This document shows positions 1 to 7,869 of a DNA stretch of 10,348 nucleotides, one piece after another (the first letter of the stretch is position 1; every line of letters begins with the position of its first letter). The stretch lies in assembly GCA_039545355.1 (NCBI GenBank), contig BCJJ01000134.1:1-10348 (forward strand), given 5' to 3'. Source of the stretch: Trichosporon coremiiforme. Lineage: Eukaryota > Basidiomycota > Tremellomycetes > Trichosporonales > Trichosporonaceae. Under the pieces are notes generated by a model that was not told the origin of the DNA, searched no databases, and was given only the letters and a program-made list of their open reading frames with translations. The position numbers and the translations under genes are program-made.

Positions 1-1106
1 TATGTGCTGCGACTACCCTCGAGGGAGGGGCTGACCCCAGTGATGGGAGCATGTACTGTGGGGGATATATGCATTGACGGCTTCGGTTGCTGTCCGGCTG
101 GCACACCTGAGAAGCTATGCCGGCAGGCGGCGGAGTTGGTCCCCGGCAAGGACTACACCAGCCTGACGGCTATGCTTGCGACGCGCAGCCAGAATCTCTA
201 CTACACCAGTGAGTTCCCGCGCAGGCTGGACTGATTGAAGCCTCCGTTCCCCCACGACAAGTGACAAGAACAAGCACGCGGACCGGCACCGCACTCGCCG
301 TGTCCTCGTCCTTTGCCTGGCCCGAGAAGGACGTCTCGATGAAGGGCTCCGTGATCAGCATGAAGGGCAAGCGATCTCGCCGCATCGACCTCGAGAACGA
401 GATTTCCGTCACGGACGACTGGGCAACTGCCGTGTCCTGCGACGCCTCCAAGGCTGGGCTGCGCACCAACTCCTCAGTTGCTCGGCTTCAGATGAAGCTC
501 AGCACCGAAATTGCCGGGATGACGATCGCTTCCCTGTCCGCCAACACGGATGGCAAGTTGAAGATCAGCTACGCCGATGACACCGCATATCTGGAGGACC
601 AGGTCGAGGTCCTGCCGCTCCTCCCTTCCGAGAATGGCACTAGCACAGGGTGCGAAGTGACGCTGAAATGGAGCCGGAAGATTGAACAGGACGGCATGGC
701 GCAGGTCGCCGAGATCAGCGTGAGCTGGCCCATCACGCTCAAGAGGCAGGAGGGAGATTTGTGGACCCAGATCAACCAGATCGTCATCTACGCGGACAAG
801 GAGGCCTTGGACCAGGGAACGCTTGGCGAGAGGTTTGATCCTGATACCGTTGGGGAAAGTGCGTCGCCATCGGGGTCGAGTTCCTCGCTGTCGGCGTCGA
901 CCTCATCGCTTTCGGGGTCGACTTCTACTGAGTCTCAGCCGACATCGGCTGCGTTCAAGTCGAGTGCCGGGGCAGCGTCATCTGCGCTGTCCGTGGCCGC
1001 ATCACCTGACACCCAGCCGGCGGAACCGATCAGTGACGCGGGAAGAATATCGGGCGGGAGTGTGTGGGGACTGTTTGTGTCTGCTGTTCTCACCGTTGCT
1101 TTGTAA
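1..1106 (+). CDS. Probable secreted GPI-anchored surface protein, 3' part only
   Basis: The reading frame is open from the left edge, so the start codon and any signal peptide lie outside the window. I join 1-208 to 262-1106 across an inferred intron, which keeps the frame open to the TAA at 1104-1106. The first part has a small Cys cluster (CTVGDICIDGFGCCPAG). The middle has hydrophilic beta-type sequence with two N-glycosylation sequons (NSS near 468, NGT near 633). Then comes a Ser/Thr/Ala-rich stalk (about 855-1010), and the C-terminus is a short hydrophobic tail (GLFVSAVLTVAL) after a small-residue stretch (SGGS) that would suit a GPI omega site. This stalk-plus-tail layout is typical of fungal cell-wall or membrane GPI proteins. 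No family is recognised and no enzymatic role can be assigned. The alternative is that the two exons belong to different genes; the shared phase and good splice signals argue against that. Confidence 0.6.
209..261 (+). other. Inferred spliceosomal intron (53 nt) in the GPI-protein gene
   Basis: The donor is GTGAGT at 209-214, a CTGAT branch-like site lies at 231-235 in front of a pyrimidine-rich run, and an AAG acceptor ends at 261. Splicing leaves phase 1 on the left and restores the downstream frame (A from 208 plus TG from 262 gives ATG, Met). A second AG at 239-240 is also in phase and would give a 32-nt intron. I prefer 261 because 53 nt is a more usual length and the distance from the branch site is more normal. 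Confidence 0.5.
876..938 (+). repeat. Three 21-bp imperfect repeats coding a Ser-rich stalk
   Basis: Units at 876-896, 897-917 and 918-938 each begin TCGA and encode seven residues: SSSSLSA, STSSLSG and STSTESQ. The first two are close copies and the third has diverged. In-frame repeats of this kind lengthen or shorten O-glycosylated stalks in fungal wall proteins. Confidence 0.6.
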
Positions 1107-1422
1107 CTAAATGTTGGTGACACGCCACGAAAGCCATAATAGACAAGACAATGTGACCACAATAACAGTGCTGACTTGCGAACGACCTGATTGATCCGCT
1201 TTCACTACACGGGGGCCCTCTGGTGCCGACAAGTGACGTTGGGTATTTGACGTCTGCAGTATTGCCGCCATGTACAGTACAGCAGATTGGACGTAGCGCC
1301 ACGGAGCGCCGTACGCAGGGTCAACGATCCACAATTCGCAGAGAGGTCCCCACGGGTCCCGCGGAACCAAACACAGCCTCCACCTCCACCTCCACAGCCG
1401 CCTCCACCATCAGACCCAGCTG

Positions 1423-2501
1423 ATGGACCCTCGAGTCGCTATTGTCTTCTGGGGCCTGCTGACTCCTGCCTCTTCTTCTCTTCGATGCACGCTCGCCCGC
1501 CATGCCACCGTCGACTACAGCATCTCGCAACTCCCCGTCTGCAGCACGCATCGCAAAGCTCGGACCTCCCCTCAGACTTACGAACAGGCACTGGCCGCCA
1601 AAGACGCTCAGCACGGGCAGCGAGCCATCGACGAGGAGGTCACTCGACTCACAGACAGGCGCGTTTGGACGCCCACTAGCACTCCGCCTGGATTCAAGCC
1701 GGTCGGTTCACGTTGGCTGTTCTAACGCAATCCCACTCCTGATGGCATCAAGTATCGAGCGCGCGTCGTTGCCAAGGGTAGCGACCTTCCGTCAGACGAA
1801 CAGGAGGGCAAGTCGGCTGGGGCAAGCCCATCGATTCTATTGTTCTTACTCGCCTACGCAGTCGAACATGTCTTCGAGGTCACCCACGTCCGCGTGGAGG
1901 ATCCGTGCCTGACGGTGGACTCGAGTCACCCGTCTCTATTGCTATTTCACCCCGGGCTGGGGATTGAGGGGAAGAACGCTCTCACGCTCAACAAGACACT
2001 CTATGGACTCAAGATTACCTACTCTGCCGGTCTACAAGCCGTGCGAGACAGTCTTGTGGAAGCCGGTCTACAACCCCTTTCCAGTGAGCCCAGTCTTCGT
2101 GTCGCCCACGAAGCGGGGCTAGAGATCGAAGCGGACAATACGGCCATTGCGATGACATACTCCGGTGGTGTTGTTGTTGCCGGACCGAACGGCTATGGTC
2201 ACGAGGTGCTGGAGAGTCTGCAAGGGGCCGGTCTCACCGCGAGCCAAGGACCGAACGACCTGATCTTCGGCCTCACCGTTCGCCCACAAAGGGGAAACGG
2301 GCGCAGCCGACCGAACTCATGCGGCTGGCAGTGAGCCAGCCCCAATACATCGACAGGGTGGTCCAGCGATTCGGCAAAGTATTTACGAGCAGCTCTCCCA
2401 CCGCGCCGATGCCGACCCGCGAACTGCTATCAGACCTTCGGGCTTTTGCCGGCTGTCTGAATTGGTTGGCGTCTACAACACATCCGCTGTGGGAAGCCTA
2501 A
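1423..2501 (+). pseudogene. Copia-type reverse transcriptase (RVT_2) remnant
   Basis: RVT_2 landmarks appear in order. At about 1570-1725 is PQTYEQALAAKDAQHGQRAI followed by an EEV...W...PPGFKPVGSRWLF segment, the usual start of the copia RT. YRARVVAKG lies at about 1755-1785, LNKTLYGLK at about 1990-2015, and LAVSQPQYIDRVVQRFGK at about 2325-2380. A TAA at 1723-1725 sits where the family has Lys (WLF-K); the same frame then stays open to 2334. A frameshift near 2280 moves the sequence to another frame up to 2501. The catalytic acids look lost: the expected YVDD box reads TYSGG (about 2155-2171), and the earlier DV of the first catalytic motif reads HV (THVRVEDP). By family knowledge such a protein cannot copy DNA. 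Confidence 0.8.
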
Positions 2502-2559
2502 ATGCTTCAGACCATGCCAGTGATGCTCGCCCTGGTCTTTCTACTGGAGAGTGGGGCAA

Positions 2560-2862
2560 CGCATGGGACCGTGCCTGCATCCTGCTGGAGAATCTAGAGG
2601 ATTCTAAGGAGAGGAATCTCCAGTTGCTAATGGGTGCGACGCTCACCAACGCACCGCACTTCTGGCTTCCGTTAGCACTGCCGACAACGACAGCTACCAG
2701 GTCATTGTCACACTCAACGACTCGCCTATACAGTGGCACAAGCGAATGCGCCCTACTGCTGACGACGATGGCGCGGTCTGGTGGAAGGGTGTGAAGGAGG
2801 CGGCGGAAGATCTCGTGCACTGGCGCGCTGTTCTTCGGGAGATTGGCGCAGTGAACACCTGA
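2560..2862 (+). pseudogene. Copia connection/RNase H-like module A (broken)
   Basis: Frame 2 gives a connection-like segment (CILLENLEDSKERNLQLLMG), corresponding to the LRYLKGT... stretch before copia RNase H. Around 2641 the sense moves to frame 1, which runs LLASVSTADNDSYQVIV, then SPIQW, then VHWRAVLREI to a TGA at 2860-2862. The pattern of a beta strand, I-x-W and a helix ending W..VLREI fits the G.I.W.S.K...E..W..LL.E core of the retroelement RNase H. The second half of the domain, with its last Asp, is missing. The adjacent module B is a diverged homologue. Confidence 0.6.
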
Positions 2863-3361
2863 AGACTGGCTCGACACCTGGGAAGACGCTTACAGGCTCT
2901 TGAATTGGTTGAAAGACGATGTCATGCGCAACTATCAACTGGGCATCCAACACACAGCCATCGACTACCCTCACAGGCTCCTCGCTGCTGTGCTTCTAGA
3001 CGGCGACGAGTTCCGCGTGATTGTCATGCTGCAGGGCGCAGCCATTCAGTGGTGCATCCGGAAACCTCAAATCGCACACGATGAGGACGAGCTTCGCTGG
3101 TGCGGCATTGCAGCCGCCGTCAAAATCCTGCTCCATTGGCGTGCCATCCTGCGGGAGATTGAGCTCGAGGAAGGCGCCGCGGTGATTGTGCATGACTGGG
3201 TCGCTCTGCCAACTCGCTCCAAGGCACTCGAACATGCTGTTGGGACGATTCGCCTGATGCAGGACGAGGGAATCGAGTTCAAGGAGTTCCCTGGTGAAGA
3301 CGAGCAGGGTCGCTTGTGGTGCCCTTGCTGCTGTTCGCAGAGCGTTGGTGATGGTGCGTAG
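2855..3361 (+). pseudogene. Copia connection/RNase H-like module B (open frame)
   Basis: A continuous frame of 168 codons runs from 2855 to the TAG at 3359-3361, without a good ATG at its head (first ATG at 2921). Landmarks are WLKDDVMRNYQLG (connection segment), EFRVIVMLQGAAIQW, DEDEL...HWRAILREIELEEG, and VIVHDWVALPTR. These parallel the copia RNase H order G.I.W, then Glu in an STxEAEY-like place, then W..LL.EL, then a DN-like Asp. The Glu and the last Asp may be retained (DEDEL, HDW); the Asn after the Asp is Trp here. It overlaps the end of module A by 8 nt in another frame. It may be a relic or an expressed fragment; the sequence alone does not decide. Confidence 0.6.
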
Positions 3362-3415
3362 TCGCTGATGCGCAAATGCCAGACAATCATCGAGAAGATT
3401 CACAGTTGTAAAACT

Positions 3416-3470
3416 AGTCAAGTCAAGTCAAGTCAAGTTAAGTCAAGTCAAGTCAAGTCAAGTCAAGTCA
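3416..3470. repeat. (AGTCA)11 pentanucleotide microsatellite
   Basis: Eleven AGTCA units run head to tail, with one variant (AGTTA at 3436-3440). The array starts 55 bp after the stop of RNase H module B and is likely to vary in length between strains. Confidence 0.95.
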
Positions 3471-4136
3471 AGCTATGTACGCCAAGTCGTCGATCTCCAG
3501 ACTGTTTGTAGCTATTTGCTGAATGTATCATACGCTGATGTACCATCGGAGCACTGATGCAACAGCTCAAGTGACGGAAACAAGCCTTGCGCTGAACTCG
3601 ATGCCTGCAATCTGGGAACTTAACACCAGACTTGCTGCGGTACGCATTCTTCGTTGTTCTTCAACCACGGCACCACGTAGATCACAATGGCAGGTTGTCT
3701 CAAGACGCAGCGACCTACTCGCAACGAAGGCAGCTGCCGTCGCAATCGCAGGGGATGATCTCCCGTTAGTTCGAGTCCGACTTGGGAACCGGGATCGCAG
3801 GCACGACGGCGAGGGAGATGAGGGCGGAGAGGCGCATATCGTTTGTAGAGTGTTGAATGCTGGTGATGGGCAGAGGTGGTCAGGCATCTGAGTAACGGCA
3901 GTGCCCGCCCTTCAGGCCAGCCGACCCTCCTACAAATTGACTCTTTGCTGTTGGGAGGTTCCGTTGGTTCTCGCACCAACGCGAAAGTGCTCGGAGCAAC
4001 GTGGGAGAGGGATCGCAGTACTCCGCAACTCTGCGCCGAGCTTCGCCGAGATCGCCGCAGGTGCGGGCTCTTGCGGAGGAGAAGGCATACGGAGCAGATG
4101 CAGATAGTGCTCGGAGATTGCTGGTGAGGCTCGGAA
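3471..4136. other. Intergenic stretch, no recognisable gene
   Basis: Open frames on both strands here are short, have no family resemblance and lack a convincing start or intron arrangement. A tRNA B-box-like GTTCGAGTCC at 3768-3777 was tested and rejected. No LTR or repeat shared with the retroelement region was seen by eye. Confidence 0.5.
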
Positions 4137-4628
4137 TTGACAGACGGAGTTCTCAAGCATGATGCGGAGCTGTTACGCATGTCGTACAAACTGTCGGGAG
4201 AACGGCCGGGGCAGGTGGGTTGCTGCTATTTCGAGGTGTGCGGTGTCCTCGTGATCAGGGATGTCGCCTGCATCGCCAGTCGCCTCGGTTATCAGCTGCG
4301 ACGCGGTCCATCCTTCCTCCGTTCGATCCGCGCCGTGGTCCGTGACTGCGAGTTGCTCGTCGACGAGAGAGTTGAGCAACATCTGAGCTATGCAGACAAA
4401 CTTGAGCTGCATGGTCTTCGGGTCGGGACTGCTCTGAGCATGGATGGTGCGAGATGGCGAGTCTTGCTGCTTACGACGGGCGCTGCATCGTCTCAGCCAA
4501 GGCTTCCCAGCCCAGGCCGACCACTGTTCACGGCCGCGCAACGGATGGGGGGGCAAGATTTGCTTGGTAGGGGGGTGATGCTTGGCGAGGTTGGCGAAAG
4601 CGCGAGCTTTAAGCGGTTAAGCGAATAA
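4137..4628 (+). CDS. Weak hypothetical ORF, possibly not coding
   Basis: This is an open frame of 163 codons whose first codon as given is TTG (4137); the first in-frame ATG is at 4158. The region 4180-4480 has G/C-biased third positions like the true genes of this window, and an in-register antisense frame (4556 to 4173) is also open, which often happens opposite real GC-rich coding sequence. The protein has mixed hydrophobic segments (CCYFEVCGVLVIRDVACIAS) but no motif I recognise. The 3' part runs into G-runs and small repeats and does not look coding. It may be a decayed gene, an exon of an unrecognised gene, or chance. Confidence 0.2.
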   Translation: MTDGVLKHDAELLRMSYKLSGERPGQVGCCYFEVCGVLVIRDVACIASRLGYQLRRGPSFLRSIRAVVRDCELLVDERVEQHLSYADKLELHGLRVGTALSMDGARWRVLLLTTGAASSQPRLPSPGRPLFTAAQRMGGQDLLGRGVMLGEVGESASFKRLSE

Positions 4629-4632
4629 GCGA
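4609..4632. repeat. Three 8-bp repeats, TTAAGCGR type
   Basis: TTAAGCGG, TTAAGCGA and ATAAGCGA follow one another directly. They lie about 540 bp upstream of the FNT start codon. No known binding site is recognised. Confidence 0.6.
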
Positions 4633-4652
4633 AGGCGTGAAACCTGAGGCTC

Positions 4653-5169
4653 GTGGACAAGAACGTGACCCGGATCCGCGCCAAGATCCGTGCTAACGCC
4701 GTCCGGGGCCCTTCAAAATTACTGACCCTCAACGAGGGATCCTCGACGACCTTGTCTTATCCATCCTCGCATTTGTTTCGCTGCATCCTCCTCTGCACCC
4801 CCATTCTCCAGGTTGCCCCTCTCTTTCGCACCAGATTTAGCCCACCTCAACCCGGGACTGACCAATGCAGACACGTGCAAAGCGTCCTCGGGGTGGGCTC
4901 GATTGCGGAGCACCATTCCCGCTCAGAGGGGCATCGCAGGTATCTCTCCTCTAATACGCCGAGCACGCGACCCCGCGGTTTCTCTCGGCCGAATAGCCAG
5001 TCAACCGCCACAGCAGTTCTGCAGCTCGACGTGCCTCGACTGCCGCCATCACGGACGCGTTTGATCTCGAGAACTGGTCATAACTGACCGACTTTGCCAT
5101 CGTCGATCATCTTTCCCCACACTGAACTCCATCTCTCTCGACACTCAACACACACGACTACGACTCACG
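4653..5169 (+). promoter_or_regulatory. Upstream region and leader of the FNT gene
   Basis: No gene is recognised here; the 144-codon open frame at 4653-5087 has no family resemblance. The last 70 bases (about 5100-5169) are rich in C, T and A with little G (CTCCATCTCTCTCGACACTCAACACACACGACTACG), a common fungal 5' leader pattern. A single GATAAG core occurs in reverse at 4756-4761 (CTTATC); GATA factors of the AreA/GAT1 type control nitrogen genes in fungi, but one hexamer is weak evidence. No clear TATA box was found. Confidence 0.35.
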
Positions 5170-6268
5170 ATGTCTTCGATGGACCCCTACACCCCTCCCG
5201 AGACCACCTCTCGTACGTGCCCTTTTCCTGCTTGCACTGACGCTCAGTGCTCATCGGTGTCGGCGCAAAGAAGGCCGGTCAGGCTTACCACCTGACGTTC
5301 TTCAAGGCTTGGATGGGAGGATTCATGATCGGTTTCGGTGCCAACCTCGTGCACGTCATGCACGGAACCGGCGGTGTCATTGAGGAGAAGGCCCCCGCCA
5401 TCACCAACCTGCTGGCCGCGCTCTTCTTCCCGATCCCCCTGCTCATGATTCTCGTTACTGGCCAGGAGCTCATCACGGCCAATCTCATGACTCTTCCCAT
5501 GGCTGCCATCAATGGTCGCATCAAGTACTGGGAGGTCCCGCTTAACTGGCTCATCGTCTTCTTCGGAAACCTCACTGGTGTTCTCGTCTACGCCGAACTC
5601 CTCGCCCAGTGCTCCGAGCTTTACACCGGCGAGGCACTTATCGCTTTCACTGTCAAGCTCGCCATGAAGAAGTGCAACCTCCCTTGGGGCGTCGTCGTCC
5701 TGCGTGGCATTGGCTGCAACTTCCTCGTTTGCATGGGCGTTTGGCTTGCGGTCACGTCGCGCGAGATGGGCTCGAAGATTATCGCCATGTACCTCCCCGC
5801 CGGTCTTTTCGTCTTCCTCGGTATGGAGCACGTCGCCGCTAACATGTACTTTGTCCCGGTACGTCGCTAAAAATTATTGGGGGTCATTTCTGACATTCAG
5901 ATGGGCATGATGAACGGTGCCGACATCACTGTTGGCCAGTACATTGGTCGCTCGATCATTCCCAGCTTCATCGGCAACAGTGAGTGAAAAACGTGCAGTG
6001 GCAGAGGCTAATTCATTCAGTGATCGGTGGCAATCTCCGTGAGTCGTTTCCGGCATACCCCAGTTTGCGCTTACTAACCCCCGCAGTTGGCATTCCCATG
6101 GTTTTCATCTACCACCCCCCGACGCTCCCGTCCTTCATCACGCGCACCAAGAGCGAGACCTCGCTGTCGACTCTGAATGAGGTCCCCACCCGCTCCAGGT
6201 CCCACGTTCAGGAGGCGTACCCCATGGAGGACATTCGCACCGACGAGTCGATGGCGAATAAGGTGTAG
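5170..6268 (+). CDS. Formate/nitrite transporter (FNT) family membrane protein
   Basis: I join 5170-5212, 5248-5858, 5901-5979, 6021-6038 and 6087-6268, giving 310 residues, the usual length for fungal FNT proteins such as the nitrite transporter NitA. FNT proteins are pentameric plasma-membrane channels or transporters for small monovalent anions (formate, nitrite, related acids). Visible signs are the DPYTPPET N-terminus, then six hydrophobic segments. TGQELITAN at residues 85-93 matches the TGxELFTGN signature, LRGIGCNFLVCMGVW lies at 166-180, and EHVAANMYFVP at 208-218 holds the conserved pore-lining His (209 here). The hydrophilic tail from about residue 260 is Ser/Thr-rich and probably cytosolic. 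The start at 5170 gives a short N-terminus of family type and a good leader. Nitrite is the likeliest substrate by fungal precedent, but formate or another acid cannot be excluded. No nitrate or nitrite reductase gene lies in the window. Confidence 0.93.
5213..5247 (+). other. FNT intron 1 (35 nt)
   Basis: Donor GTACGT, branch CTGAC near 5237-5241, acceptor CTCAG ending at 5247. Splicing joins C (5212) to TG (5248) as a Leu codon and links the DPYTPPETTS segment to LLIGVGAKKAG, as expected in the family. Confidence 0.88.
5859..5900 (+). other. FNT intron 2 (42 nt)
   Basis: Donor GTACGT, branch CTGAC at about 5890-5894, acceptor TTCAG ending at 5900. It is phase 0 and falls straight after the conserved VP that ends the EHVAANMYFVP motif. 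Reading through would hit TAA at 5868-5870. Confidence 0.92.
5980..6020 (+). other. FNT intron 3 (41 nt)
   Basis: Donor GTGAGT, branch CTAAT at about 6008-6012, acceptor TTCAG ending at 6020. Phase 1; the split codon becomes ATG (Met). Reading through would stop at the TGA within GAGTGA. Confidence 0.88.
6021..6038 (+). other. FNT microexon (18 nt)
   Basis: These eighteen bases between introns 3 and 4 contribute residues 245-251 (M-IGGNL-L with split ends). They restore the conserved GN-x-x-GG-x stretch that links the last channel helices of the family, which supports the exon being real. Confidence 0.85.
6039..6086 (+). other. FNT intron 4 (48 nt)
   Basis: Donor GTGAGT, a strong branch site TTACTAAC at 6071-6078, and acceptor CGCAG ending at 6086. 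Phase 1; the joined codon is CTT (Leu), followed by GIPMVFIYHPP. Confidence 0.92.
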
Positions 6269-6460
6269 GCTGGCGTTCAACTGGACATTCTAGACAAAAT
6301 AGAGGGCCCCAATGTATCAATACTCTAGGCAAAACGTAGGCCCCCGGGCCCCGGCGATGCAGAACAGGTAGCGCAGAATGCGCAAGACGAGGCACAACGC
6401 ACGGGCAGTCACGCGAGGAAGCGAGGATCACCGCGGGCATGTGACGGCTCAGGGAGAGTG

Positions 6461-6493
6461 GTCAGGTGGCCGTCAGGTGGTCGTCAGGTGGAC
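6461..6493. repeat. Three tandem 11-bp repeats
   Basis: GTCAGGTGGCC, GTCAGGTGGTC and GTCAGGTGGAC follow directly, with a shared 9-bp core GTCAGGTGG and one variable base. The core holds the E-box-like CAGGTG. Function is unknown. Confidence 0.85.
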
Positions 6494-7573
6494 GATTTCC
6501 GATACGGGGTGGCGTCGTATGTTGGCAGAACGCTGAGTGCAGACGCTCTTGGATCGGAATTTCGCCACGAACGAGGTCCAACGAGAAGCATGCACAGTAC
6601 ATCGATGAGAGCTCGAGTGCGAGCACACAGTGCCAAGCCTGGGCTTTCGGGCAGATGTGCTTGCACTGACAATATCGGGCAGAGGTGTTCGGACTCACTC
6701 TGCTCCTCTGTTCACCGGCGCGCAAATGTAACATCAAGGTCCGGACCAACGACAGTCGTATCGCATCGTAGTTTCTCCATGTTCCAAAGCAGCTCATCAG
6801 CTCGGGGCCCGTGATGCCGGCGCAGTCAGCGGCACTCAGGCAGGTTAAGAGGGTTCACGCCCGCTGTTTGGCGGTACCTGCCACATTCCTAACTGGTGGC
6901 GGCGCGTGTCGCTAAGGAAAACCCCAGCACTCTCACGAACACTTGGCTGTCCAAGCTTCTGGTGGGCATGTCCAGCAACTGACTGGCAGCTGACGTAGCC
7001 AAGCGCCAAGGTCGGCTGCTCTGCGTTATCTCCCCCACTTCTCTTCTTGGTCTTGCTTGTCTCATCCTTTGTGGCGAGTTGTCCTGTGACGAGGCGGCCG
7101 TCACCGGCAGTGGGGGAGCCGGCCACGACAGATGCGTTGCTCGTAAAGTGGGGGCATGCAAACGTCTTTCACATGAGCATGAGAGCAGCTGGGGCGGCAT
7201 GGACGCTCCGCCATATAGACCCCAAAAGCAAATCAATCACGCACGCGAAGTGGGTGTCCCCTGACTCTATGTCCGCGCACGGCGACACTAAAGGGGAAAA
7301 TTACTCTCTCAGCATTCCAGTGAAGCAAGTTTACCTCTCTTGAGGCGCTACTAGTCGACATGCGGCGAGCTCCGCGGCGTTCACTGCGATACTGCGGTGT
7401 TGAGCGTGCGGACTGTGGCTTATCTGCGGCGTTGGCGGCAACGGGATGGACATGTGCTCGGAAGCAATCAGGTGTTTGGGACCCTGCAGGCGTGATCGAC
7501 TGCCGACGTGCCGGCACGCACACGGTGGTGCAGAGTCCAACACTTGAGCATAGGCACCGCATGCCGATCTGTG

Positions 7574-7604
7574 TGGTCGTGCGACCAGTGTGTGTATGTG
7601 TGTG
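7574..7604. repeat. Small hairpin next to a GT-dinucleotide run
   Basis: TGGTCG (7574-7579) and CGACCA (7582-7587) form a perfect 6-bp inverted repeat with a 2-base loop. They are followed at 7588-7604 by a 17-base alternating GT tract with one A. The stem is too short to claim an RNA function. Confidence 0.6.
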
Positions 7605-7812
7605 CGGGGGTCGCACTCTGCAGAAGCATAGAGCTTCCAGTCGATCGCGGTGCATTCCCAAGGTCCACAGTTGCGGTACGAGGGGCTCGTGCTAAACATA
7701 GACCTGCACATCGCGATGCTCGGATTGTCATCATACCGCTCTCATAACCCTGAGCTCGGCACAGTGACCGACAGTATACCCTCACCGTCTAGCGGCGACT
7801 TGCGAGCTCACA

Positions 7813-7869
7813 TATAAACGCCGCACACTGCCCAGTCTGCATGTCCGCAACTCTACACACCACAACAAC
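7813..7869 (+). promoter_or_regulatory. TATA box and leader of an orphan transcription unit
   Basis: TATAAA at 7813-7818 (within CATATAAACG) is followed by a G-poor, CA-rich leader (ACTCTACACACCACAACAACATG). An ATG lies at 7870, 57 bp after the TATA start. Spacing and composition are those of a well-expressed fungal gene. The frame that follows closes after 19 codons, so the promoter appears to serve a broken, spliced or very small gene. Confidence 0.4.

Larger units (their letters stand above)
1287..3361 (+). mobile_element. Decayed Ty1/copia-type LTR retrotransposon fragment
   Basis: This stretch carries, in order, a proline-rich linker (about 1370-1420), a copia-type reverse transcriptase region, a connection region and two RNase H-like modules, spread over several frames. 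I see no gag, protease or integrase upstream, so the element is truncated on its 5' side. No convincing pair of LTRs was found. A TGTTGG at 1112, which could be the start of an LTR, has no matching downstream copy in the window. The frame changes several times (frame 1 to about 2280, frame 3 to 2501, frame 2 to about 2640, frame 1 to 2862, frame 2 to 3361), and one in-frame stop interrupts the RT. It is not mobile by itself. Element boundaries are approximate. Confidence 0.8.
6269..7800. other. Long gene-poor interval
   Basis: About 1.5 kb follows the FNT stop. The first part (6269-6430) presumably holds the FNT 3' UTR, though no standard AATAAA signal is seen, and it includes a GC-rich stretch at 6341-6356. 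Several open frames of 60-140 codons occur on both strands. None has a recognisable motif, a good start context or coding-like codon choice, and none stands out over its competitors. Short repeats inside it are listed separately. Confidence 0.5.

Noticed and set aside
1112..1130. TGTTGGTGAC as a possible LTR start
   Set aside because: No matching copy or CCAACA-type end was found downstream of the element, so an LTR cannot be supported.
3768..3790. GTTCGAGTCC, resembling a tRNA T-loop, preceded by a small hairpin
   Set aside because: The would-be 3' acceptor strand has no partner about 70-90 bases upstream, the T stem has a mismatch, and no A box is present.
4653..5087. 144-codon ORF upstream of the FNT gene
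   Set aside because: It is low-complexity Ser/Pro/Arg-rich translation of what looks like promoter DNA, with no motif.
5244..5831. 195-codon open frame on the - strand
   Set aside because: It lies exactly in register opposite FNT exon 2; its Asp/Glu/His-rich composition is the expected mirror of a hydrophobic membrane protein.
7360..7695. 111-codon ORF on the + strand
   Set aside because: It runs through the GT microsatellite, has no good start context or motif, and competes with similar frames on the other strand.
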